64,000 nt of DNA from Anaeramoeba flamelloides (lineage: Eukaryota; Metamonada; Anaeramoebidae): positions 372,001 through 436,000 of the forward strand of contig JANTQA010000023.1 in assembly GCA_027625915.1 (NCBI GenBank). Reading direction: 5' to 3'. The position numbers and the translations under genes are program-made. The notes under the pieces are model-generated. The model saw only the letters and a list, made by a program, of their open reading frames with translations. It had not been told where the DNA came from and searched no databases. How positions within the stretch are numbered: position 1 is the first letter of the stretch; each line of letters opens with the position of its first letter. This document shows positions 1 through 10,330 of the stretch, in pieces.

Positions 1-505
1 ATGAAGGATTTTGGTGGATTCTATTCAATACGAAAAGAATTTGTCAGTCTTTTGGCAAATATTAACCTAAAGAGAAAATAATAAAAGAAAAATTCCAAAA
101 TTTTTTGCCTTTTTTCTTAATTTTGACCTTTTAGGCGAAAATGACAAACCCTCTTAACTTAACTCACATATCAAAAATTACTAATAGAAACTTCTCAGCA
201 ATGTCTCAAGGTTTATCACTTTCACCTAAGAATAAATTTTCACAAAAAGTTGTTTTTTTCTCAACCTTCTTTTTCATTTTGAGAAATCACAGAAATCACA
301 GAAATCACAGAAATCACAGAAATCACAGAAATCACAGAAACTAGTACGGAGGAAAGAAACAAGTCAAATTAATTTCGTAAAAATATATCATTTTTATTTC
401 TTTGATCTCACTAGAAGAATTATTTGTAAGAATTACCAACCACCAAACCATGATAAAAAAACATAATACTTTTAAATTTCAATTACAAACGTAGTCCTTA
501 AGGAT
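1..505 (-). repeat. Dispersed repeat, partial, with 9-bp tandem array
   Basis: Several blocks match, in reverse, the repeat at 36226-37270 inside the Kae1 intron: 1-60 pairs with about 37210-37270, 250-345 with about 36950-37020, and 476-500 with 36226-36250. Positions 282-340 are six and a half copies of the 9-mer AGAAATCAC. The window starts inside the repeat, so its full extent is unknown. It lies upstream of the kinase, probably in its intron. Confidence 0.55.
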
Positions 506-990
506 GTAAGTTCCAAATGAATTCTTCAGATACATTACAAAAACCATCTTTTTATATTGGTTAAGGTGAATATAATCTTTTATCCACAGATTAAAATACA
601 TTATTTTTGCAAAAAACACAATTTTATTTTTTTCAACCTTTCTTTTTTTTTTTATTCTACTCCTGTTAATCTCACCCATCAACTCCTTAAAAATAAACCT
701 AAGAAGTGATTTCTTTTTCATTTGGGCCAGTTATTAATTAGTTTGTTATTAATAAACCCAGTAAAATTCAATAATTTCCCCATAAATCAATACTATTCTT
801 AATTACTAATCTGTAGTTAAGTGGGTATTTCCAATAGAACAAAAAATAAAAACCCAAAGCAAAAACTTTATTTTTTACAAAAAAAAAATTTATTTTAATT
901 TGTGGATAAAAGATTGTATCCACCTTAACCATAATGAAAGGATTACATTTGTAATGTATCTGAATAATTCATTTGTAACTTAGCCACTTA
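479..990. repeat. Inverted repeat with coding-like arms
   Basis: 506-588 and 901-987 are inverted copies separated by about 310 bp. Read as protein, both arms give almost the same peptide: minus strand FNLWIKDYIHLNQYKKM, then FVMYLKNSFGTYILKDYVCN and a stop; plus strand FNLWIKDCIHLNHNERI, then FVMYLNNSF. Conservation at protein level in inverted copies suggests a once-coding repeat. The helix pair resembles a PUF-type repeat only loosely. Confidence 0.5.
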
Positions 991-1584
991 AAAATAATAT
1001 TTAACCATTTCATAAAAAGAAAAAAAAAAAAACAAATCAATTATTTTTTATTTTTAAGAAATCAAAATAAAAATCAAAATAAAAATAAACTTTCTGTAAA
1101 ATTGTTGATAATCTCTTATAAAATGTTTGTCTCCAAAAAAAAAAAAAAAAAAAATTAAAATCTTTATCCTTGAAAAATAAATTTTAAATATTATTCAAAA
1201 TATATTTACCAATCAAAACAACCAAACTTGAAATTTTATTTTATAAAATTCATAATAATTTCTAAATTCTTAAACTATCATTGTTTTTGAAATGAAATAA
1301 TAATTTAAAAAAAAAGACTATTGGAATTTAACCTTTTCCCAAATTCAGATTTTTATTGAGTAAAATAAATAATATTGATGATTTTATTAAATTATCTTTT
1401 TCCTATAACTTGTAAAAAAAAAAAGGTAACTAAAAGCTCATCAAATAATAAATGAAAATTGAGCAAACTAATAAAATATATCTCTCTATATTTATATATA
1501 CACACACATGCATTCATAATTAATATCCATACATAAACAAAAAAAAACAATAACAAAAAAAAAAAAAAACAAATAAATTAATAG
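991..1584 (+). other. AT-rich DNA, 3' part of a kinase intron
   Basis: Homopolymer-rich sequence with a short TATA/CACACA tract (about 1490-1510), ending in the AATAG acceptor of the kinase exon. No coding sequence seen. Confidence 0.5.
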
Positions 1585-3227
1585 ATTGTCATGGAGTACT
1601 GTGGAGGGGGATCATTGGATGATATTATTAAATTAACAAAAACAACTTTAAATGAAGATCAAATTATTTCTGTTGTGAAATCTGTACTTGAAGGCTTGGC
1701 ATATTTAAATAAAAAAAAAAAAATGCATCGTGATATCAAGGCAGGAAACATCTTGATGAGTGACGAATGCGTTGCAAAGCTGACAGACTTTGGTGTCTCT
1801 GCACAGGTAACTGAATCAAAGAAAAGGAACACTGTCATTGGAACGCCATATTGGATGCCACCTGAAATGATACAAGAAGTGGGATATGGATTAAATGGTG
1901 ATATTTGGTCTCTAGGGATCACGATTTTGGAAATGGCAGAAGGAGAGCCACCACTGACAAACATTCACCCAATGAGAGCAATTTTTTTAATCCCAAATAG
2001 ACCATCGCCAACTTTCAAAGAACCAAAAAAATGGTCGAAGGGGTTGAATGATTTATTAAAGCAATGCTTACAAAAGGACCCCGATTTAAGGCCAACAGCA
2101 GAGAAACTATTACTTCATCCAATTTTTAAAAGATGTAAAAGCACCAAACAAACATTCTCAGAATTAATTGAAAAATCCAAAATCTTGAGAGAAAAAAAAA
2201 AAAAATCAAAAAAATCAAAAAATGCAAGCAGTTCAGGGTCAGGCTCAGGCTCTACTTCGGGTTCAGGATCAGGATCAGGGTCAGGATCAGAAACAAGTTC
2301 AGGAACAGGCACTACTTCAAGCTCAGGCACTGGTTCAGGCACCACTTCTAGTTCTGAAAACGAAGATAATGCTGGCTTTGGAACAACAGTAATTAAAAAG
2401 GTTTCCAGACCACGCTCCAGCTCTGGGTCCGGTTCAAGTTCTGGCTCGGGCTCAGGCACTTCCTCTAGCTCCGGCGATAATGGTTACGGTTATGGAACAA
2501 CAGTAATTAAAAAAAAAGACTCTTCAACTGAATCGAGTTCTTCAAGTTCTAGTTCAGATGATGAAATAGATGGGTTTTCAACAACTGTAATAAAACCAAA
2601 AAAAGTTAAAAAAAAAAAATCAAAGCAAGATGAACAACCAGATTTTATGAAACATGTCCAAAAAGAACAAAAAGCCAAACGGAAAAAGGATCAATTGAGT
2701 GCAGAACAATTGGAAGAACAAGCAACAAAAGAAATTTTACAAAATGTAAATTAATTAATTTTTTTTTTTTTTTATTTTATTTTATTTGGGTACAAGTCTT
2801 TTTAAAAAATGTGAATAAAAAAGTTTATTAATATTTTCCCCAAAACAGATATATTAAACATTTGTCAAATGTTTCATAGATATTTTTGAATATTTCTTTC
2901 AAAACACCATATTAAAATGACTCTCAATTTTTTTCTTTTTTTTCAAAACTTTTTCTTTTTTTTCAAAATTTTTTATAATGCTAATGATTTTTTTAATCTT
3001 CATTTCTTTATATTAAATGCAATATTTAATAGTATAATGAATTGGGAGAAATGGAATTGAAATCTTTACTTTTAATGATTAGAAGACAAATGAATAAAGA
3101 AATTAATTTAATCAATGAAAGGTTTAATCAAAAAATGGATCCAATCAGAACATTAATTAAACAAAAAAAAGAAAAAGAAAAAAGTTTAACAACTTCACAA
3201 TGGTCACCATTATATTCCCAAAAATAA
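1585..3227 (+). CDS. MST/Hippo-type STE20 kinase with C-terminal SARAH domain (5' part outside window)
   Basis: Serine/threonine kinase of the Hippo (MST1/2, Dictyostelium KrsA) branch. Two exons are visible: 1585-2745 and 3033-3227, with a 287 bp GTAAAT...AATAG intron in phase 0. The first visible codons give [10 protein letters not shown], directly after an AATAG acceptor at 1580-1584, so the ATP-binding N-lobe must lie on an exon further left; I could not find it in 1-1584. Counting from 1585, [10 protein letters not shown] is near residue 48, DFG near 68, the activation-loop NTVIGTPYW near 82, and PPE replaces the usual APE. A Ser/Gly-rich linker follows, with three GTTVIK-type repeats (about 2374, 2482 and 2570). 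Exon 3 encodes [18 protein letters not shown] and on to [10 protein letters not shown], which matches a SARAH dimerisation helix. About 451 residues are visible; human MST1 is 487. The MST assignment is strong; the exact orthologue is inferred. Confidence 0.9.
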
Positions 3228-3294
3228 ATTTATTTTTTTATTTGATTAAATATTTAATAAAAAATAAAAAAAGCTTTTTTTTTTCTTTTTTTTT

Positions 3295-3645
3295 TGTTTT
3301 TTGAATTTTCAAAAAAGGAAATTAATTTCCTCTTATAGCCGTTAGGTTTTCTTGAGTTTTCTGTTTATTTGTGAAGTGTTCTAGGTTTTTTTTACTTTAG
3401 AAATAAACCGAAAATTTATTAAAATTTTCGGTTTATTTCTAAAGTAAAAAAAACCTAACGAAAATCAATAGATGTTACATAATAAACAGAAAATCTCAAG
3501 AAAACCTCGGCACTTTCCCTTAGGTTTTTTTTAATTTTTTTTTTAAAAAATCTTAGGATTTTAGAAACAAAACAAAAATTAAAAAAAACAGTTTTTTTTT
3601 TTTTTTTTTTTTTTTTTTCGCCCTTTTGAAGGGAGAAAACTAGTT
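3295..3645. repeat. Palindrome cluster
   Basis: A near-perfect palindrome of about 78 bp spans 3381-3458. Its halves carry TTTAGAAATAAACCGAAAAT and the exact reverse complement around a short TTATTAA centre. Flanking modules repeat the TCTTGAGTTTTCTGTTTATT and GTGAAGTGTTCTAGG motifs found in the other clusters. It lies directly 3' (in minus-strand sense) of a LINE C-terminal region, so it may be that element's 3' UTR. Confidence 0.75.
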
Positions 3646-4860
3646 TCCTCTTACAAAACTAATTTCTAAATTTTTATTTAGTAATTTCAATAAAGTAACA
3701 TAAATTTTCTTTATCATTAACCAATGATAAAATAAATAATGAGTATTTATTCCAAATAATAGCAAGGATATTATTCTTTAATTGCTTATTATTTTTGTTT
3801 ATTTGAATTACTTCCTTAATCAATATTTTTCCGTTTTTTTCCATAGAATGGGCAGTACCATAAAAATGATCGATATCTTCTATTATTTCCTGATTAGAAT
3901 GATTTTTACAGAAGTTGAAGAATTTTGTTTTTAATTTATTTTTATCATAAACATACGAATATCTGTTTAGATAATTTGTGAAATTCCTTAATTTTAAAAT
4001 GGAAGTTGAGTCTACCCATTTTAAATATTTTTTGTCGTTAGATTTTTTTTAATTTAAGAAATAAACAGAAAATTTTATAAATTTTCTTTTTATTTCTTAA
4101 ATTAAAAAAAACCGAGACACGACTGTTTGTGATATTATTATTATATCTAATACCTTTGTAATATTCTTGACCGTTCCATCCAGAGCTATTTATAATTAAC
4201 TTTTTTCTAAAATTATTTAGATCTTGATTTAATAATTTTAAATTTTCTATTTCCCAATCAATATTTTCATCTTTTTTCTTGAAACTTTTAATTTTTTGAG
4301 ATATGTGTGAAAACTAAGTATTTCAAATTGTTTTTCAGACAAATCTTATTTTGTAATTGATATTCTGGCTTGGTCAAGTTTAGCTTCAGTTTTATAAATT
4401 ATTCTTGGGGAGTGTTGATTTATTTTTAAATATTTTGTTACTTTTTTATTTATTCAAAAATCTAATATGTTAAAATCTTTTTGATTTAGATTAAAAATTA
4501 CAAGTCCATAAAATAATTGGCTAATACATATAGATTTTAACATTTGTAATTTTACTCCATTGTCAAGTTTTTGTTGGCTTAAATTTTTTTTATTTTTTTT
4601 AAAACAATCTTTTACTTTTTCAAAATTTTTTTTTTGTAAATACTTTTCTTTTTCAATCCAAATTCCTAAAAATATTATTTCTGATAAAGTGTTTAATTTT
4701 AAGGTTTTATCAATATTTAATTCATTCAAAATTCTCTGATAATTTAATAAATTGATATTAACTTTTTGTTAATTTCAGGAATATGGACTTACATTATTAA
4801 AATTAATATCTCACATAAAATTTGGATATGTTCAACTAAATCTTTAATTTTTTTCAATTA
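3640..4860 (-). mobile_element. Non-LTR retrotransposon (LINE) 3' region, degenerate
   Basis: On the minus strand 4729-4454 reads LNTLSEIIFLGIWIEKEKYL through LKSICISQLFYGLVIF, which resembles the segment after the catalytic domain of LINE reverse transcriptases. Further 3', about 4020-3830 reads KYLKWVDSTSILKLRNFTNY, LNRYSYVYDKN and EIIEDIDHFYG, the region around the LINE C-terminal zinc-knuckle. Several frame breaks are present. A palindrome at about 4035-4110 interrupts the coding region. The same arrangement recurs at 24.7-26.1 kb. Confidence 0.65.
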
Positions 4861-5099
4861 AAAAATGGTAATAAATCCAAAAAATTAAAGGATAAAGACG
4901 GACTCCTTGATAAACTATAATGTAAAAAAATTTCTTTATTCCCAACAAAAAGATTTTTTTTTTTAAAAAAAGAATATCAAAATAAAATAAAATCAAAAAA
5001 TTTATTTGTTAATTTTTTATAATCTAATTTTTTTTTATTATTTTTGATTATTAAAGAAGTGTAAATTAAACCCGAGTTAAACTTATACTTGAGGTTCCT

Positions 5100-6400
5100 T
5101 ATAGATAATTTAACCTTTAAATACTAGATAAAACAATTATTCATTAATGGAAATAATTTCAACTTTTTTGATTTACAATAAATCCATTAAGATTTTTTCT
5201 TCTAATTTTATTTGGAAAATATTGTTCTTACATTTTAATAGTTATCACATAACCATAAAGAATGATCTATATTTTCTATAATTTCCTTAAGTTCAATTTT
5301 AAACATTAATAACACAATTTATTAGATATTTTCTCTTATTATATTATAAAAAAAGAGAGAGCAATAAATAATAATTAAAATATCATTAAAAAATAATAAT
5401 ATCATTTTATATCACAAAATTTATAACTATCCACTTTACTTTAAGGTATTCCAAAATTTAAAAGAATTGAGAAAAATCTTTGATTTTTACCCCATTCTTA
5501 TGAATTCTGGAAAACCACGATTAGCTTTTCTTGAGTTTTCTGTTTATTTGTGAAGTGTATTAGCTTTTTTTGATTTTTCTGTATATTTAGAAAATCAATA
5601 GATTTTCGTTAGGTTTTTTTTACTTTTCTAAATAAACCGAAAATTTATTGAAATTTTCTGTTTATTTCAAAAAGTAAAAAAAACCTCGAACACTTTACAA
5701 ATAAAAAAGAAACCCTAGAAAAACTAGATACTCTACAACACTTGATTAGATTAGGAGACACATCTTGAATTCACAGGAGGAGCAAAAATCAGATAGAAAG
5801 ATTATTGATTACATGTAAAAATTCTATAATCTATTTTTAATAATTTTTAGTTTGTTGTGTATTTTTTTTTTTAATTTAAATGGATTTCGAGTAAAATCTT
5901 TGATTTTACAAAATTCTTTTCAATTAAAAAAAAAACCTAGACACGACCTCTTAGAGTGGGGCCCTATATACACATTATAAATATATATATATATATATTA
6001 AGATTTGAAGTATTATTTATTTTCAATTTTTAGTATTACCCTATCTTTATTACCTTAAGTTTTCTAACCATAAGGGCTTTGATGAAAAATTCCTGACGAG
6101 AACAATAAATTTCATAATTTTGATCAGTCAGATTCAAGATTTTCTGTGTTTTTTTTTCGAAGGATAACTTTTTCATAACTTTTTACTTAATTATATGTTT
6201 TTGGATTCTATTTTGATTCAAATAATAAATGAAATTTATTTAATTTGGTATTTATTTTAAAATGAAGAAAAAAGTATTTAAAAAATTATAAAAGGAGAAT
6301 TTTTACTACCATTTTACAATATAAATCTAATTTGACATCTTTTATCTCGAAAAGTTTTTCCTAATTGTCTTGTAAAGCTATTTTTTACCCATTCCTCTCT
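5100..6400 (-). mobile_element. LINE 3' fragments with palindromic 3' UTR
   Basis: The minus strand near 5300-5230 gives KEIIENIDHSLWLCDNY, matching the C-terminal H-x-C part of the other LINE copies. 5330-6130 is homologous to 60600-61090: it shares the CAGGAGGAG motif, a TTTGATTTTAC palindrome before AACCTAGACA, and the block TACCTTAAGTTTTCTAACCA at about 6051. A palindrome cluster lies at 5515-5730, another palindrome at 5870-5945, and a (TA)n tract near 5985. Most codons are degraded. Confidence 0.55.
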
Positions 6401-7354
6401 ATTTTTTTTTAATTTTTTTTTTTAATAATAGGAAATTTAAAAATTTACAAGAAAAATCATAAAAATCTATTCCTTAACATAAAAATTATTGTTTAATATT
6501 AACTTCAATAATTAACAATATTTTAAGACATAAAGTAAAACAATATTCAAAATTATATAGACCTAAAGAAATATGATTCTTGAGAAAAGATCTTTTTGAT
6601 TAAATAAACAAAGAGTCTTAATAAATGATTTTTTTATATATTAATATATTATTTCTTTTAAAATATAATTTAATTTCCATAAAATTGGCATTTTTATAAA
6701 AAAAATAAATCATCAAACAATAATCACACAAAGATTGAAAATTTAACAAAAAAATACATGGCTAAATTAATTTCTATCAAATTTGCAAGAAATATAAGTT
6801 TAGTATGTATATTTATATCCGTATTGGACGATTTTCATGTGGTCAAATACCTTTCAGCTTGGTTTTTAAAATTTAAAAATTCTAAAAACATAATATTTTT
6901 ATTGATTTATTTATTTTTTTAAATTAAAAAATTATTTATAAAAGAAAATATTAATTAAAAAATTTATTCAAAAAATATCCATATAATATTATAAAGAGAG
7001 AATGATAAATAATAAGAAAAAAAAAAATCATTTGATTATTGTAAATCGGATCATTTAGGTATACCAATCAAATGATTTTTTTTATTTTTTTTATTTTTTT
7101 TATTTATTTATTATTTAAATAACATGATAAATTTTCAAAAACGATAATATATAAACGATTTTCCATTTAGTAGATAGAGGGTAATCATTAATCATTCAAT
7201 TTCTTAGAAAAAGATATCCCTTCTTGAATCAAGTCGTCGATAGAATAAAATTTTTCATTTTTACCAAAGAAAGTCAAAAAAACCTATTATTAAAGATAAA
7301 AAAGAATAAAAGATTTTTTTTATATAAAAAAGCAAGAAAAGAAAATATTCATTT
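6401..7354. other. AT-rich intergenic DNA, nothing coding seen
   Basis: Homopolymer-rich sequence. A short inverted repeat, AAAAAAATCATTTGATT and its partner AATCAAATGATTTTTTT, spans about 7020-7082 and could fold as a hairpin. No gene recognised. Confidence 0.4.
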
Positions 7355-7603
7355 ATGAAATTAGAATTAGTTTTTTTCAAAAATGAAAGAAAACATACCC
7401 CATCATTTTTTATACCCGAAATGACAACTGGTGAATTGTCTTTATTAATATTTGAATTACAGTATATAAAGGAGTCTTCCGGAAAGTCTAAGTCATTAAA
7501 GTATAAAATGTTAGCTTTTATTACAAATTTATTTTTTTTTTTGGTGTTTGTTTGTAATTCTTCGTTTTTTTCGCATGTTTTGGGTTTCTTTTCTGTGCAC
7601 TGA
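7355..7603 (+). CDS. Small unrecognised ORF, possibly a first exon
   Basis: Starts at an ATG: MKLELVFFKNERKHTPSFF, then IPEMTTGELSLLIFELQ. The first 45 or so codons have mixed composition, unlike the surrounding homopolymer DNA; the rest becomes hydrophobic and Phe-rich, which looks like read-through into non-coding sequence. No family recognised. It may be the first exon of a gene whose later exons I could not find, or chance. Confidence 0.2.
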   Translation: MKLELVFFKNERKHTPSFFIPEMTTGELSLLIFELQYIKESSGKSKSLKYKMLAFITNLFFFLVFVCNSSFFSHVLGFFSVH

Positions 7604-8984
7604 GTTAATAGATATTCAAGGACTTCATTTACTTTAATAAAAAGTTAGAAATGTGTTATTAAAATATAAAAATTTTTAGAAATATTTTATTTTAGTTTTT
7701 TTTTTTTAAAAAAAAAAAATAGATTAAAAAAATATTCTGAAATAATCAGAAAATAAAAGATGATTCAATAAATAAATGATTTACATGGTATACCACGATT
7801 TGTTTTAATAAATTCCATCTGTTCAACCAATTGATCAAATTTTTTTGCTATTGTTTAATTAAATATTATGATGAAAAAAAAAAAAAAAAAAAAAAAGTTT
7901 AATTTTTAGAACAATGATCGTATAAATGATAAGATTTTGAATTATTTATAAACTCTGTTTCAGTCAAAGCTATTTGGTTTTTGTTAATTAAAGGAATAAA
8001 AAAAAACCAGTAGTTAACTTTTCCAAAATTTTAAAGAATTGAGTAAAATTAAAGATTTATTATTTTTCTATTTAGTTTTTTTTTCAGGTTTCCTTTTTTT
8101 TTTTTTTAGTTAAAATCAATATTTTTTTTTTTTTTATTTTTCTATCCTTTTTAATAAAGATCGGATATTATTTTTTTTCTTTTGACTATTTTTGAGTTTC
8201 CTTTTTTTATTCTCAAAAAGAATTTTTTTTGAAAATTTTTTATTAAAAAGTTTAGAGAGAAGAAGAAAAATAATCAATAGTGTGATTCTAATTTGGTGGG
8301 TAAAGTAACGAAGAAGAGAAATAGGGGCTGCAATTTGGCTTCTTATTATATACAATTACTCTGTACTGAGGTTAACTTCTGTTGAGTACATGTAATTGTC
8401 CTGTATAGGGATTAACTTCTGTCAGTAATGGCAATAATAATGCATTGTGATGAAATCACTTTCTGTCTATTTAGTGAGAAATTAACAAGTAGTATGATGG
8501 TGATGATTCAATGAAATTTTCGACGTAAAAGAAAACAACCAATAACCCATTTAACACTAATATTACAAAACGTAAAACGAATCTTTTAAATTAAGTTTAT
8601 ATTTTCTCCACTTTTTTTTTATTATTATTATTTTATTTTCTTGTATTTCGGAAAACTAAATTGAGTTTAAAATACTTCTGACAACTGTAATTAAAAGGTT
8701 CTTTTGACTACTCTTTGAATTAGGAGTCACAAATTTAGTCAGTTCAAAACCCTCTCTTTAACAGATTAAGAGCTCTTAAGCACTTAACCCTTACCAATAA
8801 AGCTATCCTCTCTTTCATTTCTTGCTTTTCTTTCTCTTTTTCTTGTGTTTGTTGTAAAATAATATATTATTCATTGTTTAAAGAAAGGGTGCAGTATGAG
8901 TTATAATCTTGCCTACATTATAGATAGGATAAAACACTATAAATAAACCGTCTTGTTTCAGGAACTGCCGTCAAGTGCCGTAGA
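7604..8984. other. Intergenic DNA with a short imperfect direct repeat
   Basis: Mostly AT-rich. At about 8353-8438 two ~40 bp units repeat in tandem, each with AATT(A/G)(C/T), then CTGTA and TTAACTTCTGT. A TTTCAGTCAAAG motif at about 7960 resembles one end of the TIR family at 52501. No gene seen. Confidence 0.4.
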
Positions 8985-9840
8985 GTGCCTAATTTTTCTT
9001 GAAGTTTTCTGTTTTATCTGTTAAGTGTTCTAGGTTTTTTGAGTTTTCTATTTTATTTGTAAAGTGTTCTAGGTTTATTTTACTTTAGAAAAAAACCGAA
9101 AATTAATTAAAATTTTCTGTTTATTTCAAAAAGTGAAAAAAACCTAAAGAAAATCTATTGATTTTCAAAATAAATAGAAAACTCAAGAAAAGCTAACGGC
9201 GGTTTTCAAGAATTCGTAAGAATTAAGCAAAATCTTATATTTTCTCTATTCTTTTAAATTCTGGAAAAGCTAACGGCGGTTTTCTAGAGTTCAAGTTTTT
9301 GTTTAGAAAATATATTAATTTTCCAATCAAAATCCAAATTACAAAAAAAAAACAAACTACGCTTTTCTCGAGATTTTATATATTTTTTGAAAAATCTTTT
9401 GACTTTCTAAATCAACAGAAAACCTCGAGAAAAGCACAGTTGTTTATTTTTTTTTTAATTTAAAAGAATGGAGAAAAATCAAAGATTTTACTCAATTCTT
9501 TTAAATTCTGGAAAAGCGCCGTTAGGTTTTCTTGAGTTTTCTGTTTATTTGTGAAGTGTTCTAGGTTTTTTTTTACTTTAGAAATAAACAGAAAATTTAT
9601 TAAAATTTTCTGTTTATTTCTAAAGTAAAAACAACCTAACGAAAATCGATAGATTTAACAAATAAAACAGAAAACCTCAAGAAAACCTAGGCACTCTATG
9701 GCACTTGACGGACACTTCTGTTAGGTTTTTTTTTAATTTTCAGCAATTAAAAGAAAATTTCAAAAATTTTCTTTTTATTTCTTAAATTAAAAAAAAGCTA
9801 GGCACTTGGCGGCACTCTACGGCACTCTACCACACCTGAC
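8985..9840. repeat. Large palindrome cluster
   Basis: At least four hairpin modules. The best is 9561-9637 (about 77 bp), with halves TTTAGAAATAAACAGAAAAT and their reverse complement. A second type at about 9453-9515 uses TTTAAAAGAATGGAG and TTTTACTCAATTCTTTTAAA. GTCAAGTGCCGTAGAGTGCC (about 8970) and inverted versions near 9690 and 9810 recur at the cluster edges. LINE endonuclease-like sequence begins immediately after the cluster. Confidence 0.75.
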
Positions 9841-10330
9841 GGACACTTTCAATATTTATCATCAGGTATTTTTTTTCCGTATTTGAGTTTTTTAGATTAG
9901 TAGAGTGTTTTCAAAACTATTAGTTATAAACTCTTCAAAAAAAATATCCTAAAGTTGAATTTAAAGAAAATTTATTATCACATCCATTTAAAAATTTTTT
10001 AACCCCAATCTAGAACTTTTTTTCTCGACTAGAGACTTTTAAAAATCGTGGTACTATTGACAACAATAAATACAACAGCCTCAAGATTGTTAAGAACTGG
10101 AATGTTAATTATATTGCAAATAAACTCGATTAACAAGGATGAAATGATAATTGTAGTAATTTTTTTGTCTAACTTGGAATTTGAAACTTTATTTTTTGAT
10201 ACTTGTTATGTGTAGTATTACAAAAATCAACTTTTTTACAAAAGTTTCTTTCCACTTCAAAGAATAAGATTCTTTATTCAAAGAGAGTTTGAAAAAAAAA
10301 AAATCATCAATTGAAAACGAAACAAAAAGT
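9835..10330 (+). mobile_element. LINE 5' region, endonuclease-like start (degenerate)
   Basis: 9835-10140 is homologous to the reverse of 58560-58860. Both encode a peptide of the form DNNKYNSLKIVKNWNVNYIA, with the other copy reading NNNKYNILKIFKNWNVDYIL. The LKI...WNVN pattern resembles the first motif of AP-endonuclease domains in LINEs. Conservation between the two copies at peptide level supports past coding. Stops interrupt both. Confidence 0.45.

Noticed and set aside
1-1584. Search for the missing N-lobe exon of the Hippo kinase
   Set aside because: No glycine-loop or VAVK-like peptide ends at a usable donor here; the exon is presumably outside the window.
8735-8812. tRNA-like sequence on the minus strand (CTGTTAA loop flanked by CTCTT-like and AAGAG-like stems, then GGGTTTTGAACT)
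   Set aside because: The acceptor and T stems do not pair and the B box is poor; at most a tRNA-derived remnant.
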